Shown here: piece by piece, positions 35,024 to 45,201 of the stretch
Position numbering within the stretch: the first letter of the stretch is position 1
Layout of the letters: every line of letters begins with the position of its first letter
Source of the DNA: Lunularia cruciata
Taxonomy: Eukaryota; Streptophyta; Marchantiopsida; Lunulariales; Lunulariaceae
Direction: 5' to 3'
DNA: 64,000 nt
Assembly (NCBI GenBank): GCA_948567375.1
Contig: OX419756.1
Location: 35,168,333-35,232,332, forward strand
Translations under genes and position numbers: made by a program
Notes under the pieces: model-generated
Databases searched by the model: none
What the model was told of the DNA's origin: nothing
What the model saw: the letters and a program-made list of their open reading frames with translations, nothing else

Positions 35024-35950
35024 CGGTGCTGTCTGTTGTAGATATACATAGTTACCTGGATGAAATCGACGGATCGAGGGTCTATAACTTCCTCCTGGCG
35101 TAAAGTATCTCTATGCTGAGCAATCGCCAAGTTCTCAAAGGCCATTGGCATCACTCTCCGAAAGATCTCTGCCCGCTGAGAACATGCGCTCATCCATACA
35201 TTGGGGTCATCCAAGTCCAAAACTACTATAGCATCTCGACAAATGGCTACAGGTAAATCTGGATCTCGTCCATAGAGTAGAAAGTATGGAGAGAAGGATG
35301 CTAAGGAGGCTTGCCGGCTGAACCGATAGCCCATGGCCAACCAAGGTAACTGGAGATCCCAATCTCCCAAGTGGCCTCTTTGCAAACCATACTTTTGCAA
35401 TCCTCTCTTCACCATCTAAACCACTCTCTCTACTAAGCCATCTGCCTCAAGGTGATCTTGGGATGCAGTATGATGATCAATCAAAGCCTTATCACACAAG
35501 ACTTGAAACTCTCCCAAGAACTCTGTACCTTGTCAGTCAAAACCTCAGCTGGTGCACCAAAATGACTAAGAACTTGATCCAGGAATGAGTAAGCTGTCCC
35601 TTCACTAGACTTGTCAGGAAGTGCCACCAACTCAATCCACTTGGAGAAGTGCTCCACCATCACCAAAACATACCGTTGATGTCTCATAGTGAACGGTAAA
35701 GGTCCGGAGAAGTCCAAACTCCAACGGTAACTCAATCCCATGATAGGTAATGGGTGTAAATGTGGCATAGGAGCATTGAATGATGCTCTAACTTGGTCAC
35801 AAACCACGCATCTAGCAACAAACTGCTGCACCTCGGTCTGCATACCGCGCCACCAATAATGACTCTGGAGTAAGCTATATGTACGCTTTACTCCAAAATG
35901 TCCTAGCTCCTCATGAGCATGACGGACCAATTGTGGTCTCTATGATGGAA
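35020..35950 (-). pseudogene. copy D integrase
   Basis: Zinc finger HAHEELGHFG ... CVVCDQVRASF, catalytic core with WSLDFSGPLP (first Asp), HFSKWIELVALPDKS, EVLTD (second Asp, followed by a 1-base loss) and the Glu helix (near 35420) leading to MVKRGLQKYGLQRGHLGDW. Then SFSPYFLLYGRDPDLP and RAEIFRRVMPMAFENLAIAQHR. Two frames cover it. Retroviral-type DDE integrase of the Ty3/gypsy kind. Confidence 0.88.
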
Positions 35951-36122
35951 GTGGTACTACTCACACTCTACCATCCTCCCATACACGCAAAAGGTGTCTA
36001 CCCTCCAATCTGAACCGTCTGGCTCGCTGAAGAACACGGTCTCTCTCCTTGGCCCCAACTGTGCCACCCACAACACTAGTGCAAAGATAGTCCATCACTA
36101 AGACATCATCATGAATGTCTCG

Positions 36123-37110
36123 CTAAACTGTACCAATATCTTCACTCTCTGGATCTGTGACCTCAATAACTCCTCCTGTATGCACTGAGAGAGATACCAC
36201 CAAAGTCTCTGCAAATATACACAGAAAGGCCGATGCATGCCAACTTGGCACCATCTCCTCATCTGTCTCACCATGCCAACGTGCTCCGGTCTGATCCTGC
36301 TGGCTGGGACATGGGTTTCTACTCAACCCATCTGCATCACGGTTCACCACTCCAGGTCTGTGAACAACCGTGAAATCATACTCTTGTAAAATCAGAGCCC
36401 ATCGTGCAAGCTTCCCTGAAAGCTTGTCGGACTCCATCAACCACTTCAACGGCTGATGATCAGTGATGAGAATGAAGGGGTTACCAAGTAGGTAACATCG
36501 GAAATGTGCTATTGCCCAAACTGCTGCCAAGCACTCTCTCTCATATGAACTATACTTTGCCCCCGCTGAATTGTTGGAGCGACTAGCATAGGCCACCACA
36601 AACTCCTTCTCCTCATCATCATGCTGGGTGAGCACCGCTCCAAGCCCCAACATACTCCAATCAGTGTGAACCTGAAATGGTCGTCCCTTGATTGGTCTCC
36701 TCAAAATAGGAGTAGATGTCAACCTCTCCTTGAGCTCTACAAAAGCTCTCTCCTGCTCATCTCCCCAACACCACTCCTGTGTAAGCTTGGTCAGCTTGGA
36801 CTTATCCTCCTCCTTGATCGGCAACTAATGATATCCCGCTCGAAGATCCAAAGTACTGAAGACCTTTGCATGCCCAATCGCATCAAAAATCTCCTCCGGT
36901 GTAAGCATGGCATACCGATCAATCCTGGTCTGTCGGTTGATAGGATAGTAATCTCCACACATCCGCCTATCTGTATAGTTGCCATGCATATCCTTCTTGG
37001 CTGGCATCACTGTCATTGATGCATACTCTCCATGTGAAATCTCCACCAAACCAGCCTCAAAAAGGTCACTACTCCGGCTCTGAATCAATGTCCTCTCCAT
37101 ATCACTATAA
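36123..37110 (-). pseudogene. copy D reverse transcriptase (core deleted) and RNase H
   Basis: The RT start is present (FEAGLVEISHGEYAS, MPAKKDMHGNY, PEEIFDAIGHAKVFSTLDLRAGYH). After KEEDKSK the sequence jumps to LTKLTQEWCW in the connection domain, so the YIDD catalytic region present in copies A, B and C is gone. A CCAAG word sits at both edges of the deletion as judged from copy B (~478 bp lost). RNase H is open for 233 codons: DWSMLGLGAVLTQ, YERECLAAVW, ITDHQPLKWLM, NRDADGLSRNP. Confidence 0.88.
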
Positions 37111-37640
37111 CGATAAGGACATCAGAAAACTGGTGTGTCGCTAGTCAGCTCAATCCGTATACCAGGTCTCTTTAGAGCACCCAAATCCTTCATACTGAAG
37201 GCAAAACAACTTGTGTGGCTCCTCAAGAACCTCCAAACCTCCGTCTTTCCTCTCTAGTAAGCTTGGGTCCAAGATCTGGCTCCCCAGTATCCTCTGTAAC
37301 TGTAGTAGGAGTGGAAGACGTATTGACTGGCTGCTACACTAGGCCCTTGGGAGCAATAGTGTCATGCTCCCGACCACTAGAGGTCCCAACCTCTGTGCAA
37401 AAAACTCCCTCCACTCTGGCTGCAAGCTCCACATGTCCTCTAGCTGCATCCCATGTGGACCAAGGGTATAATCCAAGTAGCCCACGCTCACCTAGATGGA
37501 CTCCAAGTAGACCACTCTACCTAGTAGCTACTAGATGTGTCCCAAGAATACCATGTCCACTTGGTCCATCGCCCCCAATATGTGCCTGAATTGTCTTGAT
37601 AGGCACAGGGCTCACAAGTGTGAGAGTGGTGATGCCTATC
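37111..37640 (-). other. copy D methyltransferase-to-RT linker
   Basis: A linker of ~180 codons rich in Gly, Leu and Pro, with degenerate 10-11-residue repeats (GLLGVH, GLLGLYPWST). No domain recognised. Conserved in position in A, B, C and E. Confidence 0.5.
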
Positions 37641-37649
37641 AAGCGCATC

Positions 37650-38746
37650 CTACGCTGCTCCGCCAAGCCAAGGCTCACAATCTAGGTCAAACAGTTCAGG
37701 TCCATAGCCTGACTTAACACCTTACGCCTAGATGCCTCTGACACTGCTGGAACAACGGTAATACCGGTGCAAAAACCCATCGCCCGCTCTCTCTCATCAG
37801 CATTGGGCTCCACCAACTGTTGTAACTGTGAGTCCCAAACAAGTCTCGGTCCTCCCTCTCAAAAAGCATGAGAGCCTAGGAAACTCATGAGTGTGGGAAA
37901 TGCAGCTCTAGGCTGTCCAACTAGGTTCACCACTACCATAGGTGACCTATCAGCCACTACCACTATTTGAGACTGACGTCCAGCATCCAAGATATCATCA
38001 ACAAGAATGTGGTCTAGTCGTTGAATCCCATCATAACTACGCTGTAGAACCTCTCTGGGTAAGAGGTTCGTCCACCAAAGACGAAGATGATGAGCCCGTG
38101 ATCCCACTCTGGCTGCATCTAACAATACAGCAAGTCCCATCCAAGAATGGACCTGATGTGTACTCGCCACCACTCTAGTGCAAGAATCACCCATCAAAGG
38201 AACGTTCTCCAAAAGGTAAGCTGGAGAAACAGACTGATGAACCTGGAGATGTCGTAGTATCCGTAACATCTCCCAAAACACACCAGAATAAGGATCCTAA
38301 AGACCCAAACCGCGGCCCACACGTGTATGTCCTTGACATGGCCATCCAGAAATCACCAAGTGAATAGGCCCATGTCTCTCTAGGTCATGCACCTCCAGTA
38401 AGGAAATGTCTCCTGGTAAGGCCTTCTGGTAACCTCTAATTGCTCATATTGGTAATAACTCCGGATACCGATAAGCCAAGTGTGCCACATGATGTAGAGA
38501 GACTCACCTAGCAGTCTCATCTCTCTCTACATACAAGTACCTCTGTACTCGTATACCCGCCTGTAACACCGCAGCTAGTCCGGTGCTGATCCCACCAAAC
38601 AACTCCAATAGACATATCCCCTCTACTGGATACTGCCAAGCAATGAGTGTGGTATCTAGAGGTGTCAAAGCAATTGCCTCTGGAGGCTCATCCTTACACT
38701 CATCCCCTGATGGTACGAAGGCTCCACTCCAAGCCTGCTGCACCAA
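37650..38746 (-). pseudogene. copy D C5-cytosine DNA methyltransferase
   Basis: An enzyme that methylates cytosine at C5 using AdoMet. Reading leftward: motif I CLLELFGGISTGLAAVLQAG (near 38600), motif II YLYVERDETAR, HLVISGWPCQGHTRVGRG (motif IV, catalytic Cys in PCQ, near 38340), YLLENVPLMGD (motif VI, near 38205), RVGSRAHHLRLWWTNL (motif VIII-like, near 38090) and ERERAMGF...QAMDLN (IX/X, near 37660-37790). The order I to X is that of DNMT1/DNMT3 enzymes, not the permuted DRM order, and the motif wording is closest to DNMT3. It is broken by TGA after ETAR, TGA after LLPI, TAG before DPYSG and a shift after the SHAF stop. It lies in the polyprotein order between protease and RT, so it is element cargo. 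Confidence 0.9.
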
Positions 38747-38949
38747 CTGATCTGCATGCTACTGCAATGCCTCCTCTGAACTCCACAATGGAACATCCAA
38801 GGTGGATGGAACAATCCCACTCGTACTCCAAAGCCGAGTGATCTCCTCTGGTACTGGAGTATCCTCTGCATGGGCGTTCCCCTCCAACAAGTCACCAGGC
38901 CAAGTAACTGCACTGCTGAAAGCCAAAACTGATGCTGCCATGGTCCGGA

Positions 38950-39484
38950 CTATAGTGAGCCAAGACTGCCACTACTGAAGCGTACTGGTAGGCGACATAC
39001 CCGTCCCTCACCAGACTGCCAACCAGGTCTATAAGAGGTTGTCTCCTCCCAATAGTCAATGCTGAAACCCATAGGGTATAACACTGCTCCCCCAACTAGC
39101 ACATCATATGACTCAACTATCATCGCAATAGCTTGAGCTCTCACCACCGAGCTATCAGTCGGATGACCAGGCTGAACCTAGACAACAAGCTCTCCACGTG
39201 TGATGTACTGTGTCAAACCACCACCAAGAGATGTCTGGATCTAAAATGGACACATCTCCATATCGGTCTTCCATAACTCTAGACCAACAACTGTAGCCTT
39301 CCCCAACATAAGGGGCTGAGCACCAGAGTCTAACAAGACTCTCTGTGGTGTATAGACCTTCCCTGAAGGTCCCACCAAACAAAAGATCCCCCTCTGGTTA
39401 TCCAATAGGACAACACCAGGTGTAAACTGCGCTCTCTCAAAGGCCGGTCTAGTTGGCAACTCCTCCAGTCTAGTTGTTGCTGCC
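38950..39484 (-). pseudogene. copy D aspartic protease and extension
   Basis: Retropepsin-like: FERAQFTPGVVLLDNQRG, then VLLDSGAQPLMLGKA with the catalytic DSG (near 39325), GLELWKTDMEMCPF. An extension conserved in copy A follows (VVRAQAIAMIVESYDVLVGG, PMGFSIDYWEE). An in-frame TAG separates it from the gag C-terminus. No function known for the extension. Confidence 0.75.
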
Positions 39485-40404
39485 TACCATAAACCACTGG
39501 TCGCTGAACGGATCCCATGCTCCTCAACCAAGTCAGCTCCACTACCAACCACCTCTGCTCTAGTAGTAGGAACTGCACCATCCCTACTCTCACACAACGT
39601 GGCAGCCAACCGGAATACTGAGGCTGGGTCAACTCCCAATGTAAACATGCCACTGGCTGAAAATAAAGGATGCTGCATAATCAGCTGAGCCGCCCCCAAC
39701 ATCATGCTAGACTCAATCTGTGTAGTAGCAGGTGGCTGACTAGCAGGTACTCCATCAAGTACTCCATCACCACCTACCACACTTGCACTGGGACGTCTAG
39801 GAACCATGGATGTTGTCTGTAATGCCTCAGATAGCGTGAAAGATTGGGGAAGTCTTACCTGTCTCCCAACCTCTCCTCTCTGTGGGTCCAACTCCACTGA
39901 TGCTCCTCTAGGCTCTGGAGCACGTACTGCACTCCTAGTCACTACTGCAGATACATCCACCTGTGCTACTCCACACATGAAGTCCAAAGCATCTCTATCA
40001 CCAGCATATGAGGTGGAAGCCTCAGCACCCGAATCTGATCTCCTTTGAGCAATAGCCATACTAGCCAATCTCTGCTCCAACTGCTCAATCTGAGTAGCCA
40101 TAACTATATCAGAAGTAAGGGCAGGTATTGCACCCCTACAAGGTGTAGATCCTCTACCACCACCTCTACCACCTCGTCCTCCATGAACTGGAGCTCCTCT
40201 ACTACCTGCCATAGCAGCCCTACCACTCCGTAACTCCGGATGTAGGTCAAAACACCGGTCACTAGTGTGACCAAATCTGTGGCAGTGCTCACACTGCCTC
40301 TGTGCTGGATGTGATGCACCAGAGGTATCATGTCCGCTGCCCTGAGTACACTCTCTCCTATGGTGAGGTCCACCACAAGTCCAACAAGCAACACCACCAC
40401 TCAC
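39484..40404 (-). CDS. copy D gag C-terminus with two zinc knuckles
   Basis: 306-codon open frame. It opens with two nucleic-acid-binding knuckles, CWTCGGPHHRREC (C-x2-C-x3-H-x4-C, slightly short) and CEHCHRFGHTSDRC (standard CCHC). A Gly/Arg-rich stretch follows, then a helical segment (ATQIEQLEQRLASMAIAQRR). It ends at the TAG before the protease. Role: binding element RNA in the particle. Confidence 0.82.
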   Translation of the reverse strand: MSGGVACWTCGGPHHRRECTQGSGHDTSGASHPAQRQCEHCHRFGHTSDRCFDLHPELRSGRAAMAGSRGAPVHGGRGGRGGGRGSTPCRGAIPALTSDIVMATQIEQLEQRLASMAIAQRRSDSGAEASTSYAGDRDALDFMCGVAQVDVSAVVTRSAVRAPEPRGASVELDPQRGEVGRQVRLPQSFTLSEALQTTSMVPRRPSASVVGGDGVLDGVPASQPPATTQIESSMMLGAAQLIMQHPLFSASGMFTLGVDPASVFRLAATLCESRDGAVPTTRAEVVGSGADLVEEHGIRSATSGLW

Positions 40405-40524
40405 TGGCTGCTGCTTACCCGAAAATGAGGGTAAGGGTCTAACTCCACTAGGCCCTCCACTCGCTCCATAGGATCTGGGTTGTCCACCCTTTCCTTGAAA
40501 ACCAACTGGGCGTGGTGCACTCTA

Positions 40525-41450
40525 CTACACTCTAGAAGAAGTCACAACCGTGGATGAGGTCTCTCTACCAAATCCAGATGTCACCACTCTCTCCTCCACC
40601 ATGTTGAGCTCAATACGCTCAGCCAAACCAAAGACTACTGCCAAAGTGGGCAAAGTAGCCTGCAACAACGTAGCATCATGAACTCTACGTCGCAACTCCC
40701 TGTCCAGTATCCCATACCAAAACTGGACTGCCTGGGCCTCAATAACTCCCTGAGTGAAACTGATCAGCCACCTCATGCAAGTGTATGCCTTGCGTAGGCT
40801 CTCTCCAGCCTTCCGCTGGAACTCCTGCAAGCTCCTCAGCTTGTCAGTCCGCACTCCCTGGTAGTTCTGCCTCAAACATAGGAAGAACTCAACCATGGGG
40901 TTAAACCCCGGTACCACACCACCTCCTGCAGCGGTACCTCCACTCGTAGTAGCACTATCTCCAGCTACTGCACCTCCACTAGCTCCACCAACACTACTCG
41001 AGCTAGAACTCGTGGGTACAGCCGATCTACTCCTGGCCACCGAGCCTGAAGTAATGGAGACGTAGTGTGGAGACCAATACTATCTCTATAACTCAATCTC
41101 CTCCAAATGAGCTCTCTTGAACTCATGGTAGTCATCCATCGGCAGATCCTCCAGATGTTGAAACAACCCCTTCCATGCAATGAAGGGTGTGAACAAAGTC
41201 GGGTTCCGCATCTGCTGCAGATCACACCAACTATCAAACTCCTAGATGAAGTCATCCAACTCAATGGTACCCACTATACCAGAGTAACGCCTAGGGCCTT
41301 TGGAGGCCCCATAAATCTTGTCCATGTCCCACAACAACGGTGCAGACACACCAAGTGCACTCTCAATTGAATCAACTCTTGTATCAAACTCCAACTTAGA
41401 GTCAATCTCCTCCCTCACTGGGACTTGAGATACAAGCTAATACCGAGCAT
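40525..41450 (-). pseudogene. copy D gag capsid region
   Basis: Upstream part: SIESALGVSAPLLWDMDKIYG, GTIELDDFI and HLEEIEL, broken by TAG codons. A 171-codon open stretch (41040-40525) then holds a Ser/Gly-rich spacer and the retrotransposon gag core (NYQGVRTDKLRSLQEFQRKA, ESLRKAYTCMRWLISF, ATLPTLAVVFGLAERIELNM). Confidence 0.8.
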
Positions 41451-42079
41451 CACTCCGAGTAAACCCACTGCGTATTGCAGGGCTAACTCCTCTAGAATCT
41501 CCAAAGAACTCCATTGTGACCATGTAACTACAACAGCAAACCCGAACCACCAACTGCAACCGCAAGTCGCAACCGCAAGTGCCCCACCAAGTGCCAACAC
41601 CACCACGTGCCAACACCAACTAGACACCACCTACTAATGTAACTCTAACCGAGATAACTACACTAGGGGAAAGGCAACCTGTAACCTGCCATCATAACAC
41701 GTACTCTCACGGTCTGCATGTCATCACTTCCTGCCTCACCGGAGAGAAACAAAGGTAGTCTGATTGGTCATCACTCCAATCTCACCACCAAGAGCACACC
41801 AGAGCACCAACGCTCAAAAGTCAAGGCACCTCACACAAACGTGATGCACAAACAAGAAGCAGAGAATGGAGGGGATCCAATCACAAGAAATCTAAATAAA
41901 AACCCTCCATCTCATAACACAACACGGGACTGACTCTGCCACCATTTGGCATTTGACATAAGAGCAGTTTGTATCTAAGTCCTAAGCTACCAGGATCACC
42001 AAGAATGGGATCAAACTGCTTCTCCTAGCCAAAGCTACATATGTATAGATAACAGTTGCGCAGTCACTAGGACAACAAG

Positions 42080-42147
42080 TGAGGGTGGACCAGTTGGCTA
42101 GGGCACCAGTCTAGGAACAAGAGATCTAGGGGTCAAACCCTATTGCG
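42080..42147 (+). other. tRNA-like segment, antisense in copy D leader
   Basis: On the plus strand, opposite to the element, an A-box-like TGGACCAGTTGG (42086-42097) is followed 31 bp later by a B-box-like GGGGTCAAACCC (42129-42140), the spacing of a tRNA gene's internal Pol III promoter. I could not draw a good anticodon stem, so it is tRNA-derived rather than a working tRNA. Copies A (~25175-25245), B (~48780-48840) and C (~59025-59095) keep it. Confidence 0.6.
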
Positions 42148-42878
42148 CACAATCTAGCAAGAAAGGCAGATTTTGCTAACCAATGACCAAGATCTACTCT
42201 AAACTAGCTAGCCTCACGCCAGCAAGCTGGCTTGCTGGCTCTTCTAGGCCTTCGTAACCTCTCATAGCCCTATGCCTCAAAGCCTCTAAATGCCAAAATT
42301 CAGCCAAATGAGGCCTTTCTTGTTACCACTTCGAAACCTCCTCCAAAATTGGCGAAACTTCTCCAAATCTGCAAAAGTCCTCCAAACTAGCAAAAGTCCT
42401 CCAAATCTGGCCAAACAGCAAAAACTCCTCCAAATCTGGTCCAAAATTTGACGTAAATTTGACGTAAAATCTGACGTAAACCCTAAAGATGGCTGTCCGC
42501 CAAATCCCCCGCTAACTTTCCACTCTAGCCAAATTGACAAAATGGGTTTTTCCAAATTACAATTTCATGAGAAGAGCTTCCCAACTCCACCTTCAATTTC
42601 ACTTTCTGAGCCCAACTCGTAGTAAATTGGTCCTGCCTTCACCTCTTGAGCTCAAAATCACAACACTACTCGAAAATTGCTCTTTCTTTGCTCTAAATTT
42701 GGCCAGCGCTTCCGCACATTGTCCGCCTAAGTGCCAAATCTGAATCACTTGAACGAGCTTCTGCACACTAGGGAAACACAGAACTTGAATCGAGCTACCA
42801 TGATCCACCGAGCTTGGAGATACCACCAGCACTCAACGTTCCTGCACCTGATTTCCCCCTGACTTCACTTCTTTGATG

Positions 42879-43387
42879 TAATCATATTGCTTAACACTTT
42901 CAACTCAACTCAACTCAGATCAATACTTGATCTGTCACTCTATAAATTGCAAACAACTGGGCACTGATTATAGTCAAGCCACACCCACTCAAGCATAGAG
43001 AATCTAGGTGACGCTCGGCGGCCTCTGTCCACCATAGCTAGGAACTCGAAGGCTCAACATCAGAGAAGTGAGCTCTCTGGAGCTCACTTTGAAACTATAC
43101 CCCACTGGACTCGAGCTAGCACTGAAACCCTAACAGTCCCGCTGACGGCACACTCGACGGTGCGAACGGTGCAAAGTGACGGTGGGCCCCACCATGAAGT
43201 CAGTACCCTGAACACCAAATCAGACTGTCAGAAAGTAGTCCCTGAGAAACTACTAGAATAACTCTAACTACTATCATTGGAACTCCAGTGTTCGAGCAGC
43301 TAGATGCAGAACTACAAATGGCGTGACAACTATCACTGGAACTCCAGTGTCCGAGCAGCTAGATGCGGAACTACAAATGGCGTGACA
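42879..43387 (-). repeat. copy D terminal block A1
   Basis: Starts TGTCACGCCATTTG at the host junction and ends ...ATGATTA next to the internal start CATCAAAGAAGTGAAG. Contains the ~65-bp tandem duplication also seen in D's A2. No B block on this side. Confidence 0.85.
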
Positions 43388-45201
43388 ACACTCACAAATG
43401 TAGAATACTACCAACACTATAATTCCTCTCAGATCTGTCAAGGCATTGCTTTGATTGCACTTCACTCAGGATCAAACACATAGAATGAAGATCAAGGCTA
43501 TGGAATCCAACATCCAACAAGCACATTGACTTGCACTTCAAATTTCTCCACAAACTCACAAACATAGACACAAAGTTGATACTCAAAATCAAGCTCAAGC
43601 AACGAGCACTACTTCACAACACTTTGCTTTATCTATTCTCATAAATAATGAGCATTGAACAACATAAGACTACAAATGCCACTCTTAAATAGTGAAGCAA
43701 TTGCTAGTTATCTTCCTAATTTACCTCTTCCTAACAACTCTACAAACCTGCAGATCCGAAATAACAATGCACCTCTTCATATCTACCTCTTCAAATCTTC
43801 AAAACTGTTACTAATCCGATCCAATGTCTACTTCTTCCCCGACTTTCAAACCCAATCCCAAAGTAACTTCACTTCCTACTACTCTATCCTCGGGTTTCAC
43901 AACTCTTATTTTCTCTACCAATTTTACTAATTCTCCACTCTAATCTACAATTTCTATCACAAGTAATCCTTTTAAATCTCTATCTCCCGACCCACTCTTC
44001 TCTAAAGTGTCAAATGTCAAATCCAAAGACACCTGCACTCCTATCTCACTTATTTTGGGTTTAACTACTATCAATTACTTTACTAATTCTATTGTGTCAT
44101 CATCAAAAATTATAATTGAAAGCATGAATACACTATCTACACATTCAATTTGTAACCCACTTTTCCATAATCATTCATGTAACTGACTTGAAGACACTTA
44201 TTGTTTGATTTTGCACTTTGGGTTTATTCACTACTCCTACTTCTGCTTCAATTCATGTTCCATCTTCAATCAAAACTGACATTGAAGTCATGGGTATCCT
44301 AACTATATTCTTTCCCTACTCTAACTTCCTCTGATCCCTTGGGCAAAACTCTCGAAGTCACCTTCATTGCACTCCGAGGTCTGACTTCCTTGGGTTGAAT
44401 CATATTTGTCTTGAGGTAAAGTCTTTAGTCCCAAAGTCATGTAAACACGAAGTCCGAAGTACGAAGTCCAAAGTCAAATTGACCCGAAGACACCAAACTA
44501 CTTTGTACATCTACTCCTAAAACTTCAAATGCTTGTAACTTCTTTTACAAACCTCCAAACTTTACGATTTTAGTGGCAATGGAAAGCCCTAAACGAAACG
44601 CTTCCAATGAAATATAGCATGCTTGATTTGGACTTGTGAACATTGAGATATGGCTCCCGCAATATTCTTGACTTGTAACCTTCATTCCAATGCGAAAAAA
44701 CCCTCCTTCGGCATCTGGTCCAAGTTTTTCCCTCCTCTGACACGAAGTAAGCTTCTTTGGGTTTGATCCAGTCCGAGTTTTTCCCTCCTCTGACACAAAG
44801 TAAGCTTCTTTGGGTTTGATCTAGTCCGAGTCCTTCTTCCTCTAACACAAAGTTGACTCCCTCGAGCTTGATCAAAACACACGTTTCCACTCATTTCTTC
44901 TCCATTTGGTTTCAATTTGGTTTCAACAAGGCACTTCTTCTTCAAAACTCGTCCAAAATGAAAAATGTGTGTACCACAATTCTCTTAGCAAGAGTGGGTA
45001 TGGCTTGATTGTAATTAGTGCTCAATCATTGTCAATTTATGGAATGACAAATCAAGTACTGATCTAAGTTGAGTTGAGTTGATTCAAGTGGTATAAACAA
45101 ATTGATTATTGTGGCACTTTAGAATCTCTATATGACCTATGTGTGAGTTATGTGTCTATAGTGTATGATGTTGACAACAATGTATGTACACACAAAATGA
45201 T

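Larger units (their letters stand above)
33815..43387 (-). mobile_element. copy D of the methyltransferase/PHD Ty3-type element (best preserved)
   Basis: 9.57 kb, minus strand, nested in element F. Flanks are GCACT (33810-33814) and ACACT (43388-43392), 4 of 5 matching. Order from the right: A1, leader, gag, two CCHC knuckles, protease, methyltransferase, linker, RT (internally deleted), RNase H, integrase, PHD, purine tract, B1-A2-B2. It keeps more CpG and longer open frames than the other copies. Its A1 and A2 share a private ~65-bp tandem duplication. Confidence 0.88.
33437..44978. mobile_element. element F: solo-LTR-like insertion, carries copy D
   Basis: Begins TGTGACAACC and ends GTACCACA. 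The flanks are ATTCT at 33432-33436 and ATTCT at 44979-44983, a perfect 5-bp duplication inside copy A's A2. Without copy D it is about 1.97 kb with TG...CA ends and no gene, so a long solo LTR is the simplest reading; a non-autonomous element is possible. Near its right end is a 53-bp tandem repeat (44725-44880). Confidence 0.8.
24091..45196 (+). mobile_element. copy A of the methyltransferase/PHD Ty3-type element
   Basis: Inserted in E's integrase region. Flanks are TTGAT (24086-24090) and ATGAT (45197-45201), 4 of 5 matching. Layout: A1 24091-24529, leader to about 25930, gag, knuckles, protease, methyltransferase, RT, RNase H, integrase, PHD, then B1 33023-33107, A2 33108-33436 resuming 44984-45108, and B2 45109-45196. 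Element F splits A2. Many TAG and TGA codons break every frame. Confidence 0.85.

Noticed and set aside
37650-38746. The methyltransferase as a separate host gene interrupted by the element
   Set aside because: It occupies the same position and orientation in all five copies and lies within the element's polyprotein order.
42080-42147. A functional tRNA gene
   Set aside because: The box words and spacing fit, but I could not pair an anticodon stem or an acceptor stem; it is kept only as a tRNA-like segment.
44545-44945. Minus-strand open frames with repeated Lys/Arg-rich units
   Set aside because: They come from the 53-bp tandem repeat near the right end of element F and have no domain.
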